Source of the DNA: JAJXSS01 sp964547135
GTDB taxonomy: Bacteria > Planctomycetota > Phycisphaerae > Phycisphaerales > Phycisphaeraceae
NCBI GenBank assembly: GCA_964547135.1
Contig: CAZJMK010000066.1
Span: forward strand, 1-20,222
DNA length: 20,222 nucleotides
Reading direction: 5' to 3'
Shown: positions 13,554 through 20,222 of the stretch, in pieces
Layout of the letters: every line of letters begins with the position of its first letter
Position numbering within the stretch: the stretch's first letter is position 1
The notes under the pieces: model-generated
What the model was told of the DNA's origin: nothing
Databases searched by the model: none
Seen by the model: the letters and a program-made list of their open reading frames with translations, nothing else
Made by a program: the position numbers and the translations under genes

Positions 13554-15068
13554 TCACTGGTCCTTGATCGCCCAGCCTTTTTCCAGGTAATACTTGCGGT
13601 GGAAGGGGTTTTTGATCCACGACAGGGGCACGGGTTTGCCGGCGGCGCGATATTCCTCGATTTTCTTTTGCGTGGCCAGCGCTTCATCATAAAGCGGTCG
13701 CAGCCGGGGGGCTTCACGCAAGGTGCGTTCGATTTCCCCGACGATTTCCTTCACTGCCGCCTGTCCCGCCTGCTCGGCGGTCACACGATCGTTCATGAAC
13801 ATTTGAAAGTGGTAGTTTTCAAGACGGTTCATCGTAGCCGGGACAATGAACGGCCCGTGGTCCGCAGGGATGGCGATCTCCCACATCGCTTTGTTGAAGG
13901 GTTCGTGTACGCCCCATTCCTCCGGGTACTTCGGCGGATTTGTGAATTCGGGTATCTGGGCGTATTTGGGGTTGGGCGGCAGGGCATCGCCATCACGCAC
14001 AATCTGCATGTTGTATTCTTCGCTGGCCAGGTACGCCAGAAACAGCACCGCCAAATCCCGGTTGGGCGAACCCAGATAAGTGCCCGCACAACGCGTGGAA
14101 CCCAGTGAATTGGGGAAGTGGTCATAGGGCAGTTCGCTCACGGACAATTTGAGCAGCGGCTGCCCGCGTTCACGACGGGTCTGGTTGAACTGGCGAAGCT
14201 GGATCAGTGCGTAACGCCCCGAATCAAGCAGGGCAAATCGCCCCGCGTTGAATAGTTGGAAGTTCACCCCCCCATATCCCGAAGCACTGGCGAATGATTC
14301 GCGTTCCGCAGCCGTGGGCATCAGGTGATCCCGATACGTCCACTGATAATGCAATTCATACACCCGGTTGTAACGTGGATCGTCGTACATCGGGCGGGTC
14401 AGGGTTTCATTGAGGGATGAGAGACCCATGCTGCGTGCCAGCACCAGACGATCCACATTGGGCACAAAAAAAACCGTTTGACGCTGACCTTTGGGGTTGG
14501 AGCGTTCGATGAATTCGCGTCCGATGCGTTCGAAGGTGGGAATGTCCCAGCGTGCGGGGGGCAGGTCCATGCCGGCTTTTTCGAAGGCTTCGCCGTTGAC
14601 CCAGTAGAGGTTGGTGTTGACGTTGCAGGGAAAGGCATACTGTCTTCCGTTGATGGTCAGATCCGCTTCGAGGGCAGGGTAGGTGGACTGTGGGGAAAAA
14701 CCGAGTTTCAAGCCTGCCTCGGTCACATCGTGCACCATGCCGATGGTTTGATAAATGCGCACCACCGGGCCGGAGTACATGTCGAACACATCGCTGGCGA
14801 CGCCGGAGACCCCCTGCACGATGAGCTTGTTGGTCCCCTGGTTGGCGGTGTCCAGGCGCATTTCGACCTTGTGTTGGCCGTCGGCGGTGACGTAACCATT
14901 TTTTTCCAGCCACTGGTGAAACAGGTGAATCTGTTCGGTGCGCGCCGGGTTGGGGTCGGTGGACCAGTAAATCACCGGCACCGCACTGGTCATGTCCGGC
15001 AAGGTCATGGCACGTATGCCGCTGAGTACGATCAGAAAAAGCGCGATGATGAGGAACAGGTATTTCAT
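13554..15068 (-). CDS. ABC transporter extracellular sugar-binding protein
   Basis: A 504-aa substrate-binding protein of family 1 (maltose-binding-like). An N-terminal hydrophobic segment (4-19) acts as a signal or anchor; no lipobox Cys is seen, unlike many binding proteins. The mature part starts with the typical strand VPVIYWSTDPN, followed by segments usual in this family: SGVASDVFDMYSGPVVRIYQ, YAFPCNVNTNLYWVNGEAFEKAG, GRFALLDSGRYALIQL and FLAYLASEEYNMQIVRDGDALPPNP. It is longer than typical (about 420-450) because of the C-terminal helical extension. It captures a carbohydrate outside the inner membrane and delivers it to the two permeases encoded just upstream. It is followed on the same strand by the GbsR-like regulator. 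Substrate cannot be deduced. Confidence 0.9.
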   Translation of the reverse strand: MKYLFLIIALFLIVLSGIRAMTLPDMTSAVPVIYWSTDPNPARTEQIHLFHQWLEKNGYVTADGQHKVEMRLDTANQGTNKLIVQGVSGVASDVFDMYSGPVVRIYQTIGMVHDVTEAGLKLGFSPQSTYPALEADLTINGRQYAFPCNVNTNLYWVNGEAFEKAGMDLPPARWDIPTFERIGREFIERSNPKGQRQTVFFVPNVDRLVLARSMGLSSLNETLTRPMYDDPRYNRVYELHYQWTYRDHLMPTAAERESFASASGYGGVNFQLFNAGRFALLDSGRYALIQLRQFNQTRRERGQPLLKLSVSELPYDHFPNSLGSTRCAGTYLGSPNRDLAVLFLAYLASEEYNMQIVRDGDALPPNPKYAQIPEFTNPPKYPEEWGVHEPFNKAMWEIAIPADHGPFIVPATMNRLENYHFQMFMNDRVTAEQAGQAAVKEIVGEIERTLREAPRLRPLYDEALATQKKIEEYRAAGKPVPLSWIKNPFHRKYYLEKGWAIKDQ

Positions 15069-15160
15069 GGTGCGTTCACCGGATCAAAACCGCAGTTAAC
15101 CGCGGGGTTCATCAAGGAGCGCCGACGCAAAGCGTCCGCGCCAAACCAAGGCAACAATAC

Positions 15161-15255
15161 GGCCACTTGGCCACTTCTTGCGATACCCAAGTCCTCGTCC
15201 GCCTGCGGCGAGACTCGTCCTTGGCTTGGTAAATTCGAAATCCGAAATTCGAAAT
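15161..15255. repeat. Composite repeat cassette D
   Basis: Short cassette between the binding-protein gene and the second permease: CGGCCACTTGGCCACTTC, then the CCAAGTCCTCG stem element (here with a GCCTGCGGCGAG variant, 15182-15230), then an AAATTCGAAATCCG array (15231-15255). It interrupts the operon-like spacing between two genes of one transporter. Confidence 0.82.
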
Positions 15256-15261
15256 CGCGCT

Positions 15262-16179
15262 TCACCCCTTCACCGCGCCCAGTTGGATACCCTTGACCAG
15301 GTACTTCTGCAGCACGATGAAGATCACGATCATCGGCAGCACACTCATGGTCACGGCGGCCATGAGCAGGTGCGTCGATTGCCCGCGGGTGGAATCGAAA
15401 AACATCAGGCCGATCGGCAGCGTGTATTTGTCCACATTTTTGAGCATCACCAGCGGCCAGAAAAAGCTCTGATAGTTGCCGATGAAGGTGAAAATGCTCA
15501 GCGTGATCAGTCCCGGTCTTGCCAAGGGCAGAATCACGTCCCAGTACAGCCGCCACTTGCCTGCCCCGTCGATTTCCGCCGCCTCATCGAGGCTGCTGGG
15601 AATTGTGAGCATGAATTGGCGCAATAAAAATGTGCCGAAGGCGGTGAACGCTGCGGGAATGATCAGCCCTTGAAACGTATCCACCAGCCCCAGCGAAATC
15701 ATGATCTGATAATTGGGGATCATCATCACCAGCCCCGGCAGCATCATCGTCGCCAGGTACAGCATGAACACCTTGTCACGCCCCGGCCAGTGCAGACGTG
15801 AAAACGAAAACGCAGCCAGGGAACTGGTGAACACCTGCAAAAACGTCACCCATGCGGCGATCAAAATACTGTTGAAGTACCACGAGGCGAACTGAATGCC
15901 GGGCGTGTGAAACACCTCGGCATAGTTGGACCAGTTCCACTGGGTGATATTCAGCGTCTGTCCGGGCAGCCAATTGTCCAGCCCCACGTCGGCCAGGGGT
16001 TTCAAACTGGTGAGCACCATCCAGACAAACGGCAGCACCAGCATGAAGGCCATGAGGGTCAGCAGAATGTGCAACCCGAAGCCGGAGAAAAACATTTTCA
16101 CCAGCGTGGCGGGCGACTGTCGTTTGACCGACAATGCCGACTGCATGGCTGAGGTTATGCGGGGGTTATTCGTTGACAT
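15262..16179 (-). CDS. Carbohydrate ABC transporter permease, MalG type
   Basis: A 305-aa inner-membrane permease with six predicted transmembrane helices (first at about 35-58). Family marks: TSLKP after TM1 and the cytoplasmic EAA loop DEAAEIDGAGKWRLYWDVILPLARPG (about 198-223), which contacts the ATPase. It ends with KGIQLGAVKG, typical of MalG-like permeases. It forms the transport channel with the larger permease encoded just upstream; the two genes overlap by 14 bp, so they are translationally coupled and no Shine-Dalgarno is needed. Length is normal for the family. Confidence 0.95.
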   Translation of the reverse strand: MSTNNPRITSAMQSALSVKRQSPATLVKMFFSGFGLHILLTLMAFMLVLPFVWMVLTSLKPLADVGLDNWLPGQTLNITQWNWSNYAEVFHTPGIQFASWYFNSILIAAWVTFLQVFTSSLAAFSFSRLHWPGRDKVFMLYLATMMLPGLVMMIPNYQIMISLGLVDTFQGLIIPAAFTAFGTFLLRQFMLTIPSSLDEAAEIDGAGKWRLYWDVILPLARPGLITLSIFTFIGNYQSFFWPLVMLKNVDKYTLPIGLMFFDSTRGQSTHLLMAAVTMSVLPMIVIFIVLQKYLVKGIQLGAVKG

Positions 16180-17656
16180 AGCGATTGCCGAACCTCCAGT
16201 TGAACATCGTCACCAGAAAGACCATGGCAAAGAGCGTCCAGGCCACGGCTGAGGCGTAACCCAGTCGTCCGGTTTCAAAGCCCTCGGTGTAAATGAAGTA
16301 TGAAAGGGTCGTGGTGGCACCGGCCGGGCCGCCCTGGGTCATGATGCGTGCCATTTCGAAGCCGCCCTGCAGTCCGCCGATGGTGGACATCACCACAATG
16401 AAAAAGGTTGTCGGAGCAAGCTGCGGCCAGGTGACGTTCCAAAACTTTTGAAAACGTGAAGCCCCATCAATGTCGGCTGCCTCGTACAGTTCACCGGGCA
16501 CATTGGTCAGGGCCGCCAGGTAGAGCAACATGTTGTTGGAACCGACTGCCGCCCAGAAGCCCATGAGCATGATCGAGGGTTTGGCCCAGTGATAATTGGT
16601 GTGCCAACCGGGCGCTTCGATGCCTTTTTGCGCTGCTTCGGGCAGACCGCCGAAGACCGGTGCCAAGCCCAGCAGAATGAACTGCACCACCATCAGCGCC
16701 ATTGTCAACATGAAGGCGGAGCCGAAGCCCTCACCGGCTTTGCTGGAAAAATCACGCGGGGTGGTGGCTGCCATCCAACCCACCCACGCCACCGCCGTCA
16801 GCGCCAAAATCAACACCAGCACCATGTGCTGCTTGGTGTACGACCATTGCAACGAAAGCGTCACGGGTAGCAGCAACACCAACACCGGTAAAATCGCTGC
16901 CCGCCAACCCAGTTCACCATCGCGCCACATGCGTGCGAGCATCCACAAACCCCAACCCATCACCAGCACCATGCCCACCAGCAGGGCGTACATGACCACC
17001 GTGAACGGTGTCGTCGGCAGGGTGCGCACCGTGGCACTCAGACCGTCGAGCATAGGGGCCAGGGCGGTGTTGATCGGGCCGTCCTGCGGGCTGTAAAGCT
17101 TCTTCCACAAAATGAACGTGGCCACGCCGGAGGTGAAATGCGGCACATAGAACAGGGTGCGATAGCCGGTCTGTCCGCCGAGCACACCGATGACCATGAC
17201 CAGGCCGACGACCCCCACGAGCAGAATCATCATGGCTGATCCCCCCGCACCGATGGTCACCAGCAAGGCGCAACTCACCAGCAGAATCACGGTGGTGATC
17301 AAGCCGACGTAAAGCCGACCGCCGCCGACGCGCATTTCCTTGGAGAGCAGCATTGCGGCCATGAGGCTGGCTGCGATGGAAAAGGGAATGCCCATCATGA
17401 GAAAGAGGGTGTTGCCCAGGTATTTCCAGAAATTTTCCTCGGCGAACAGACGCAGAAAATTACCCAGCCCGATGAAGCGGATGCTTTCGTCGGGCTTGAA
17501 CATGTTGTGCAGTTTGAGGTCCCAGTTGGAAAACGCCATGTACAGGCTGAAGAGCAGCGGGATGACGGTGAAACCGAGAAAGCCCATGATGTTGGGCGTG
17601 ATGAACAGGAGGCCGGTGGCCAGATTTTTCGCCTGTCGCTCTTTACTGCTGGGCAT
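16166..17656 (-). CDS. Carbohydrate ABC permease, MalF type, with large membrane insertions
   Basis: A 496-aa inner-membrane permease; typical relatives have about 290-320. Conserved parts: LLFITPNIMGFLGFTVIPL (TM1), YRTLFYVPHFTSGVATFILWKKLYSP (165-190), the assembly region WAAVGSNNMLLYLAAL, and the EAA loop EAADIDGASRFQKFWNVTWP (392-411). Two segments are additional: about 112-162, with two hydrophobic helices, and about 200-350, with about four helices. They fall between conserved blocks, so the core fold appears kept. With the MalG-type partner and the ATPase it should import a carbohydrate. The start ATG at 17656 follows AAAGG at 9 nt; a GTG 33 nt upstream is less likely. Confidence 0.9.
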   Translation of the reverse strand: MPSSKERQAKNLATGLLFITPNIMGFLGFTVIPLLFSLYMAFSNWDLKLHNMFKPDESIRFIGLGNFLRLFAEENFWKYLGNTLFLMMGIPFSIAASLMAAMLLSKEMRVGGGRLYVGLITTVILLVSCALLVTIGAGGSAMMILLVGVVGLVMVIGVLGGQTGYRTLFYVPHFTSGVATFILWKKLYSPQDGPINTALAPMLDGLSATVRTLPTTPFTVVMYALLVGMVLVMGWGLWMLARMWRDGELGWRAAILPVLVLLLPVTLSLQWSYTKQHMVLVLILALTAVAWVGWMAATTPRDFSSKAGEGFGSAFMLTMALMVVQFILLGLAPVFGGLPEAAQKGIEAPGWHTNYHWAKPSIMLMGFWAAVGSNNMLLYLAALTNVPGELYEAADIDGASRFQKFWNVTWPQLAPTTFFIVVMSTIGGLQGGFEMARIMTQGGPAGATTTLSYFIYTEGFETGRLGYASAVAWTLFAMVFLVTMFNWRFGNRYVNE

Positions 17657-17865
17657 GGGTCGCAACCTTTGTAATCGAATGAATCGCACCCCGGAAATAG
17701 TTTGTCACGGTCCTCCGAGCTTGCCGTCACCGACGGGCACCAGTTCCCGTGACCTTCGCAGACCTAGGGGGCAACAGATGAATCGTGCTGAGTTCGAGAG
17801 TGATTGGATACATTACAAAAATAGTGAACCCGCGGCAAATCCGAGCGTCTTGGGTTTTGTTCACT

Positions 17866-17894
17866 TCGACAATGTTTACCGTTTGCGGTAAAGT
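17866..17894 (+). promoter_or_regulatory. Predicted promoter with overlapping palindrome, for the ATPase gene
   Basis: A -35-like TCGACA (17866-17871) and -10-like TAAAGT (17889-17894) are separated by exactly 17 bp. A perfect palindrome TTTACCGtttgCGGTAAA (17875-17892) covers the spacer and -10. It has 7-bp arms and a 4-bp spacer, the same geometry as the operator at 13464-13483 but a different sequence. A repressor bound here would block RNA polymerase. The predicted start of transcription lies about 23 bp before the ATG. Confidence 0.6.
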
Positions 17895-17923
17895 CTTGTG
17901 CCTTTTCATGAAGGAGCCTGCGC

Positions 17924-19051
17924 ATGGCGGAAGTCAAAATTGATCATGTGACCAAAATATACCCCGGCGATGTCAAAGCGGTGGACGATATTTCCCTGCT
18001 CATCAACGACCGCGAATTCATCGTGCTCGTCGGGCCTTCGGGTTGTGGTAAATCGACGACGCTGCGCATGGTCGCCGGGTTGGAGGACATCTCCGGCGGA
18101 ACCGTCTCCATCGGCGAGCGCATCGTCAACGATGTCGCCCCCAAGGACCGCGACATCGCCATGGTGTTTCAAAATTACGCCCTCTACCCACACATGACCG
18201 TCTATAAAAACATGGCCTTTGGCTTGAAGCTGCGTGGTCTGCCCAAAAAGGAAATTGACGAACGCGTTCGCTGGGCGGCCAAAATCCTCGGCCTGGAACA
18301 ATACCTCGAACGCAAACCCAAAGCCCTGTCAGGCGGTCAACGCCAGCGCGTGGCGGTCGGTCGCGCCATCGTGCGTCAGCCCAAAGCCTTCCTCTTTGAT
18401 GAACCCTTGTCCAACCTCGACGCCAAGCTCCGCGTGGAAACCCGTGCCGAACTCAAACGTCTGCATCAGCGTTTGCAGACCACCACGATTTACGTCACCC
18501 ACGATCAGGAAGAGGCCATGACGTTGGGCGATCGCGTGGTGGTGATGGACGGCGGCCTGATTCAACAGGCTGACACCCCGCTCAACACCTATCGCCACCC
18601 CGTCAATCGTTTCGTGGCTGGGTTCCTTGGTACGCCGCCGATGAACTTTTTCAACGGGAAAATCACCCAGTCCGACGGCCTGATTTTCTTCGAAGGCGAT
18701 GGCATCACCCTGCTGCTCTCCAAACAACAGGCACAGGCGGTGCAGGCACAGCTCGGCAAGGAAGTGACCCTGGGCATTCGCCCTGAAGCGTTGCGCATGA
18801 ACCCCGACCCGCTGCAACCCAGCCATCCGAAACAGATCATCGATGTCAAGGTGAACGTGGTCGAACCATTGGGCAGCCATGTTGATTTGTTTGCCACGAC
18901 CTCGAAGGATGTGCGCCTGGTCGCCCGCGTCCCTGCGGACCCGTCTGCCATGGAAATTCGCCAACGACAACTGCACGTGGACCTGGCGCATGTGCACGTC
19001 TTTGAACCCGGCACCCACGGCAAAAACCTCACCCTGCCCAAAGCGGTGTGA
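17924..19051 (+). CDS. ugpC: Sugar ABC transporter ATPase, UgpC/MsmK family
   Basis: A 375-aa ATPase that powers carbohydrate import. Motifs: Walker A GPSGCGKST (37-45), Q-loop Gln83, signature LSGGQ (135-139), Walker B AFLFDEP (155-161) and H-loop His193. Residues about 240-370 form the TOBE/regulatory region typical of MalK/UgpC/MsmK proteins. It is presumed to couple to the two permeases encoded divergently, though such ATPases often serve several importers; substrate is not implied by the symbol. AAGGAG sits 7 nt before the ATG. It is alone on the plus strand and would be expressed from the promoter at 17866-17894, so the ATPase can be controlled separately from the permease operon. Confidence 0.95.
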   Translation: MAEVKIDHVTKIYPGDVKAVDDISLLINDREFIVLVGPSGCGKSTTLRMVAGLEDISGGTVSIGERIVNDVAPKDRDIAMVFQNYALYPHMTVYKNMAFGLKLRGLPKKEIDERVRWAAKILGLEQYLERKPKALSGGQRQRVAVGRAIVRQPKAFLFDEPLSNLDAKLRVETRAELKRLHQRLQTTTIYVTHDQEEAMTLGDRVVVMDGGLIQQADTPLNTYRHPVNRFVAGFLGTPPMNFFNGKITQSDGLIFFEGDGITLLLSKQQAQAVQAQLGKEVTLGIRPEALRMNPDPLQPSHPKQIIDVKVNVVEPLGSHVDLFATTSKDVRLVARVPADPSAMEIRQRQLHVDLAHVHVFEPGTHGKNLTLPKAV

Positions 19052-19104
19052 GGTCAACGGGGACATCATGCAGTAGTGCCTCATCTCGCGCCGGTGCAAC
19101 AACT

Positions 19105-19179
19105 GACGCCGAGGGCTTCAGCCCCGGGTTGATTTTCATGACGCACATGCAGCCATCCGGCCCTAAAGGGCACGGCGTC
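19105..19179. repeat. 74-76 bp palindromic repeat (copy 3, intact)
   Basis: Same orientation as copy 1. It begins GACGCCGAGGGCTTCAGCCC and ends GGGCACGGCGTC, with two inner hairpins. It matches the two flanks of the insert at 1099-1327 almost end to end, so it shows what that site looked like before insertion. It lies between the ATPase gene and the small membrane protein gene. Confidence 0.88.
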
Positions 19180-19214
19180 AACACCGCGACCACTTTGCCT
19201 TTACACTATGAGTC

Positions 19215-19577
19215 ATGAAACGAAGCTTACGACGAATCATCGGCGTGGTGATCGGACTGGCGCTGGGCTGGTGGGCGGCGGGGTTTTTACCCGGGTCGCT
19301 TTCAGCCGAGCCCGCCGGGCATGGCAACAATGCCCCTGCGTCCAAACAGCATGATGCCGCCCATGTTGCTGACAGCGCAGTCAAAGGTCACGATGCCCAT
19401 CATGAAGCCGATGCAGGGCTGATCGCCGCGCGACAACTGGTGCCCACTTGTGAACAGGCGCCTTGGTTGCGCCCGGTATTGCTTGGCGTTGGTGGGTTGT
19501 TTGCCGCAGCGATACTGATCGGTGTGCCGCTGGCGCGGATGAAACCGAAAGCAGAACCGTCGGCTCATCATCATTGA
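19215..19577 (+). CDS. Small His-rich membrane protein, two helices
   Basis: A 120-aa protein of unknown family. Two hydrophobic helices (about 8-27 and 86-107) flank a polar loop of about 58 residues. Basic residues before helix 1 (KRSLRR) and after helix 2 (RMKPK) predict both ends in the cytoplasm and the loop outside. The loop is His- and Asp-rich (H36, H46, H50, H59, H62, H63), and the protein ends in HHH. This suggests metal binding outside the inner membrane, but no enzyme motif is present. The N-terminal helix could instead be a cleaved signal peptide. The ATG has only a weak GAG upstream. It is flanked by a repeat upstream and a convergent DUF4926 gene. Confidence 0.72.
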   Translation: MKRSLRRIIGVVIGLALGWWAAGFLPGSLSAEPAGHGNNAPASKQHDAAHVADSAVKGHDAHHEADAGLIAARQLVPTCEQAPWLRPVLLGVGGLFAAAILIGVPLARMKPKAEPSAHHH

Positions 19578-19662
19578 TCGCAGTCGATTGAAACAGATTT
19601 TGCCCGAGCGTTTGCAGATAGGATCGAACAGGGTTCGTGAAACCGTCGCCGGCGTGAAAAAG

Positions 19663-19887
19663 TCATACAGCCACGCGCCGGTAATCCAACCCGACAAGTC
19701 GCAGCAGGGTATCCGGTGCAAGCGTGAGCACCACGGATCGACGCGGTTCGAGAATGAATTCCACTTCATAGGCCTTGCCGGCTTGATGAACATAAACCAC
19801 TGTGCCGATCTGCCCGGCCGGCAACCCCTCGCCTGGCAGCGCCTTGGACAGCGCCACCACATCCAGTTCACGAATGTCGTCAGCCAT
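19663..19887 (-). CDS. DUF4926 domain protein
   Basis: A 74-aa protein matching the DUF4926 pattern: ELDVVALSKALPGEGLPAGQIGTVVYVHQAGKAYEVEFILE. These small beta-rich proteins often occur beside short toxin-like genes and are suspected antitoxins or partner proteins; this is family context, not proof. No partner gene is recognisable here: downstream is a convergent membrane protein, and upstream is an AT-rich stretch without a supported gene. ATG at 19887 was chosen because the domain starts just after it and the length fits; an in-frame ATG at 19929 would add 14 residues. Neither has a clear Shine-Dalgarno. Confidence 0.78.
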   Translation of the reverse strand: MADDIRELDVVALSKALPGEGLPAGQIGTVVYVHQAGKAYEVEFILEPRRSVVLTLAPDTLLRLVGLDYRRVAV

Positions 19888-19929
19888 GGTTATCGCTGAA
19901 TAAAGTTTACGGTTTGTATAAACAAGCAT

Positions 19930-20222
19930 TCAGAGGCGGTCAACGAATCATGGTACAATTTTGTCAGCCAGTCGAAGGATAAAATCAAGCATGCCATTCA
20001 GTGACGGAGCTTGAAAATTCCACATGCCGGTTTTTGCACTTTCAGATAGTGTATGTTGGGGATGATTACTACCTGCAATCATGGTATGCACCATTACTTT
20101 CGAACGCCACGTTTGTATCTTTTCGTTTTGGTCAACACAATTTAGATAGTTTTGAGCGCATTGTTTTAGGGTCCTTCCGGGTTTTCCATGGGTGATTCAT
20201 CGTGTATAAGGGCTGCATTCAC
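19930..20222. other. AT-richer region at right edge, no supported gene
   Basis: Visibly richer in A and T than the coding parts of the window. An open frame at 20001-20195 (+) starts with GTG, has no ribosome-binding site and no familiar pattern, so it is not called. The region may hold promoter sequence for the DUF4926 gene or for a gene beyond the edge. Confidence 0.4.

Noticed and set aside
14478..15296. Plus-strand frame opposite the sugar-binding protein
   Set aside because: Antisense to a clear binding-protein gene and extends through a repeat cassette.
18329..19102. Minus-strand frame opposite the ATPase gene
   Set aside because: The plus-strand ATPase has Walker A, Walker B and LSGGQ; this frame is a shadow.
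20001..20195. 64-codon frame at the right edge
   Set aside because: GTG start without a ribosome-binding site, AT-rich, no recognisable motif.

Overview
The window looks like chromosomal DNA from a moderately GC-rich Gram-negative bacterium, most likely a planctomycete of the Phycisphaerae type. This is inference. It rests on the mix of an outer-envelope M48 lipoprotein protease, FliS and PilZ proteins, a GbsR-type regulator beside a sugar ABC transporter, many short monocistronic genes, and gene gaps packed with short palindromic and tandem repeats. No rRNA, tRNA, CRISPR array, prophage or complete insertion sequence was seen.

Layout. 1-920: a 7-bp tandem repeat, then an M48 metalloprotease lipoprotein (-). 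920-1896: a long gap holding a palindromic repeat split by a MITE-like element. 1897-2675: a B12-binding-fold protein (+) with a clear intrinsic terminator. 2861-3595: a HEAT/TPR protein (-), divergent from a PilZ protein (3724-4083, +). 4092-4198: a cloverleaf-like inverted repeat. 4232-4690: fliS (-). 4691-5166: repeats. 5167-6330: a Gfo/Idh/MocA oxidoreductase (+). 6489-6797: a minimal nucleotidyltransferase (+), convergent with a VapBC45-like toxin-antitoxin pair (6811-7895, -) that has a palindrome beside its antitoxin start. 7960-8142: a second MITE-like element. 8209-9309: a leuB-type dehydrogenase (-). 9749-10180: an acidic orphan protein (-), divergent from pgk (10422-11633, +). 11821-12618: an orphan protein (-). 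12927-13454: a GbsR/MarR regulator (-) with a palindromic operator. 13554-17656: a sugar-binding protein and two permeases (-), divergent from the UgpC-family ATPase (17924-19051, +). 19215-19577: a small His-rich membrane protein (+). 19663-19887: a DUF4926 protein (-). The last ~300 bp are AT-richer and have no supported gene.

Functional picture. The clearest multi-gene system is the carbohydrate importer at 13554-19051: binding protein, an unusually enlarged MalF-type permease, a MalG-type permease and the ATPase. A perfect 7-4-7 palindrome overlaps the predicted ATPase promoter, and a second palindrome of the same geometry lies in front of the GbsR-like gene. The toxin-antitoxin pair is the only defence or stability module. 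pgk and leuB are housekeeping genes outside their usual operons.

The most unusual content is non-coding. There are at least six families of short repeats. One is a 74-76 bp palindromic element found three times; in one copy a 229-bp element is inserted exactly at a TA in the hairpin tip. A related element with different ends occurs elsewhere, and several intergenic cassettes combine the same modules in different orders. No wholly new protein system could be demonstrated. The best protein oddities are the expanded permease, a B12-fold protein lacking the cobalt-ligand histidine, and a His-rich two-helix membrane protein.
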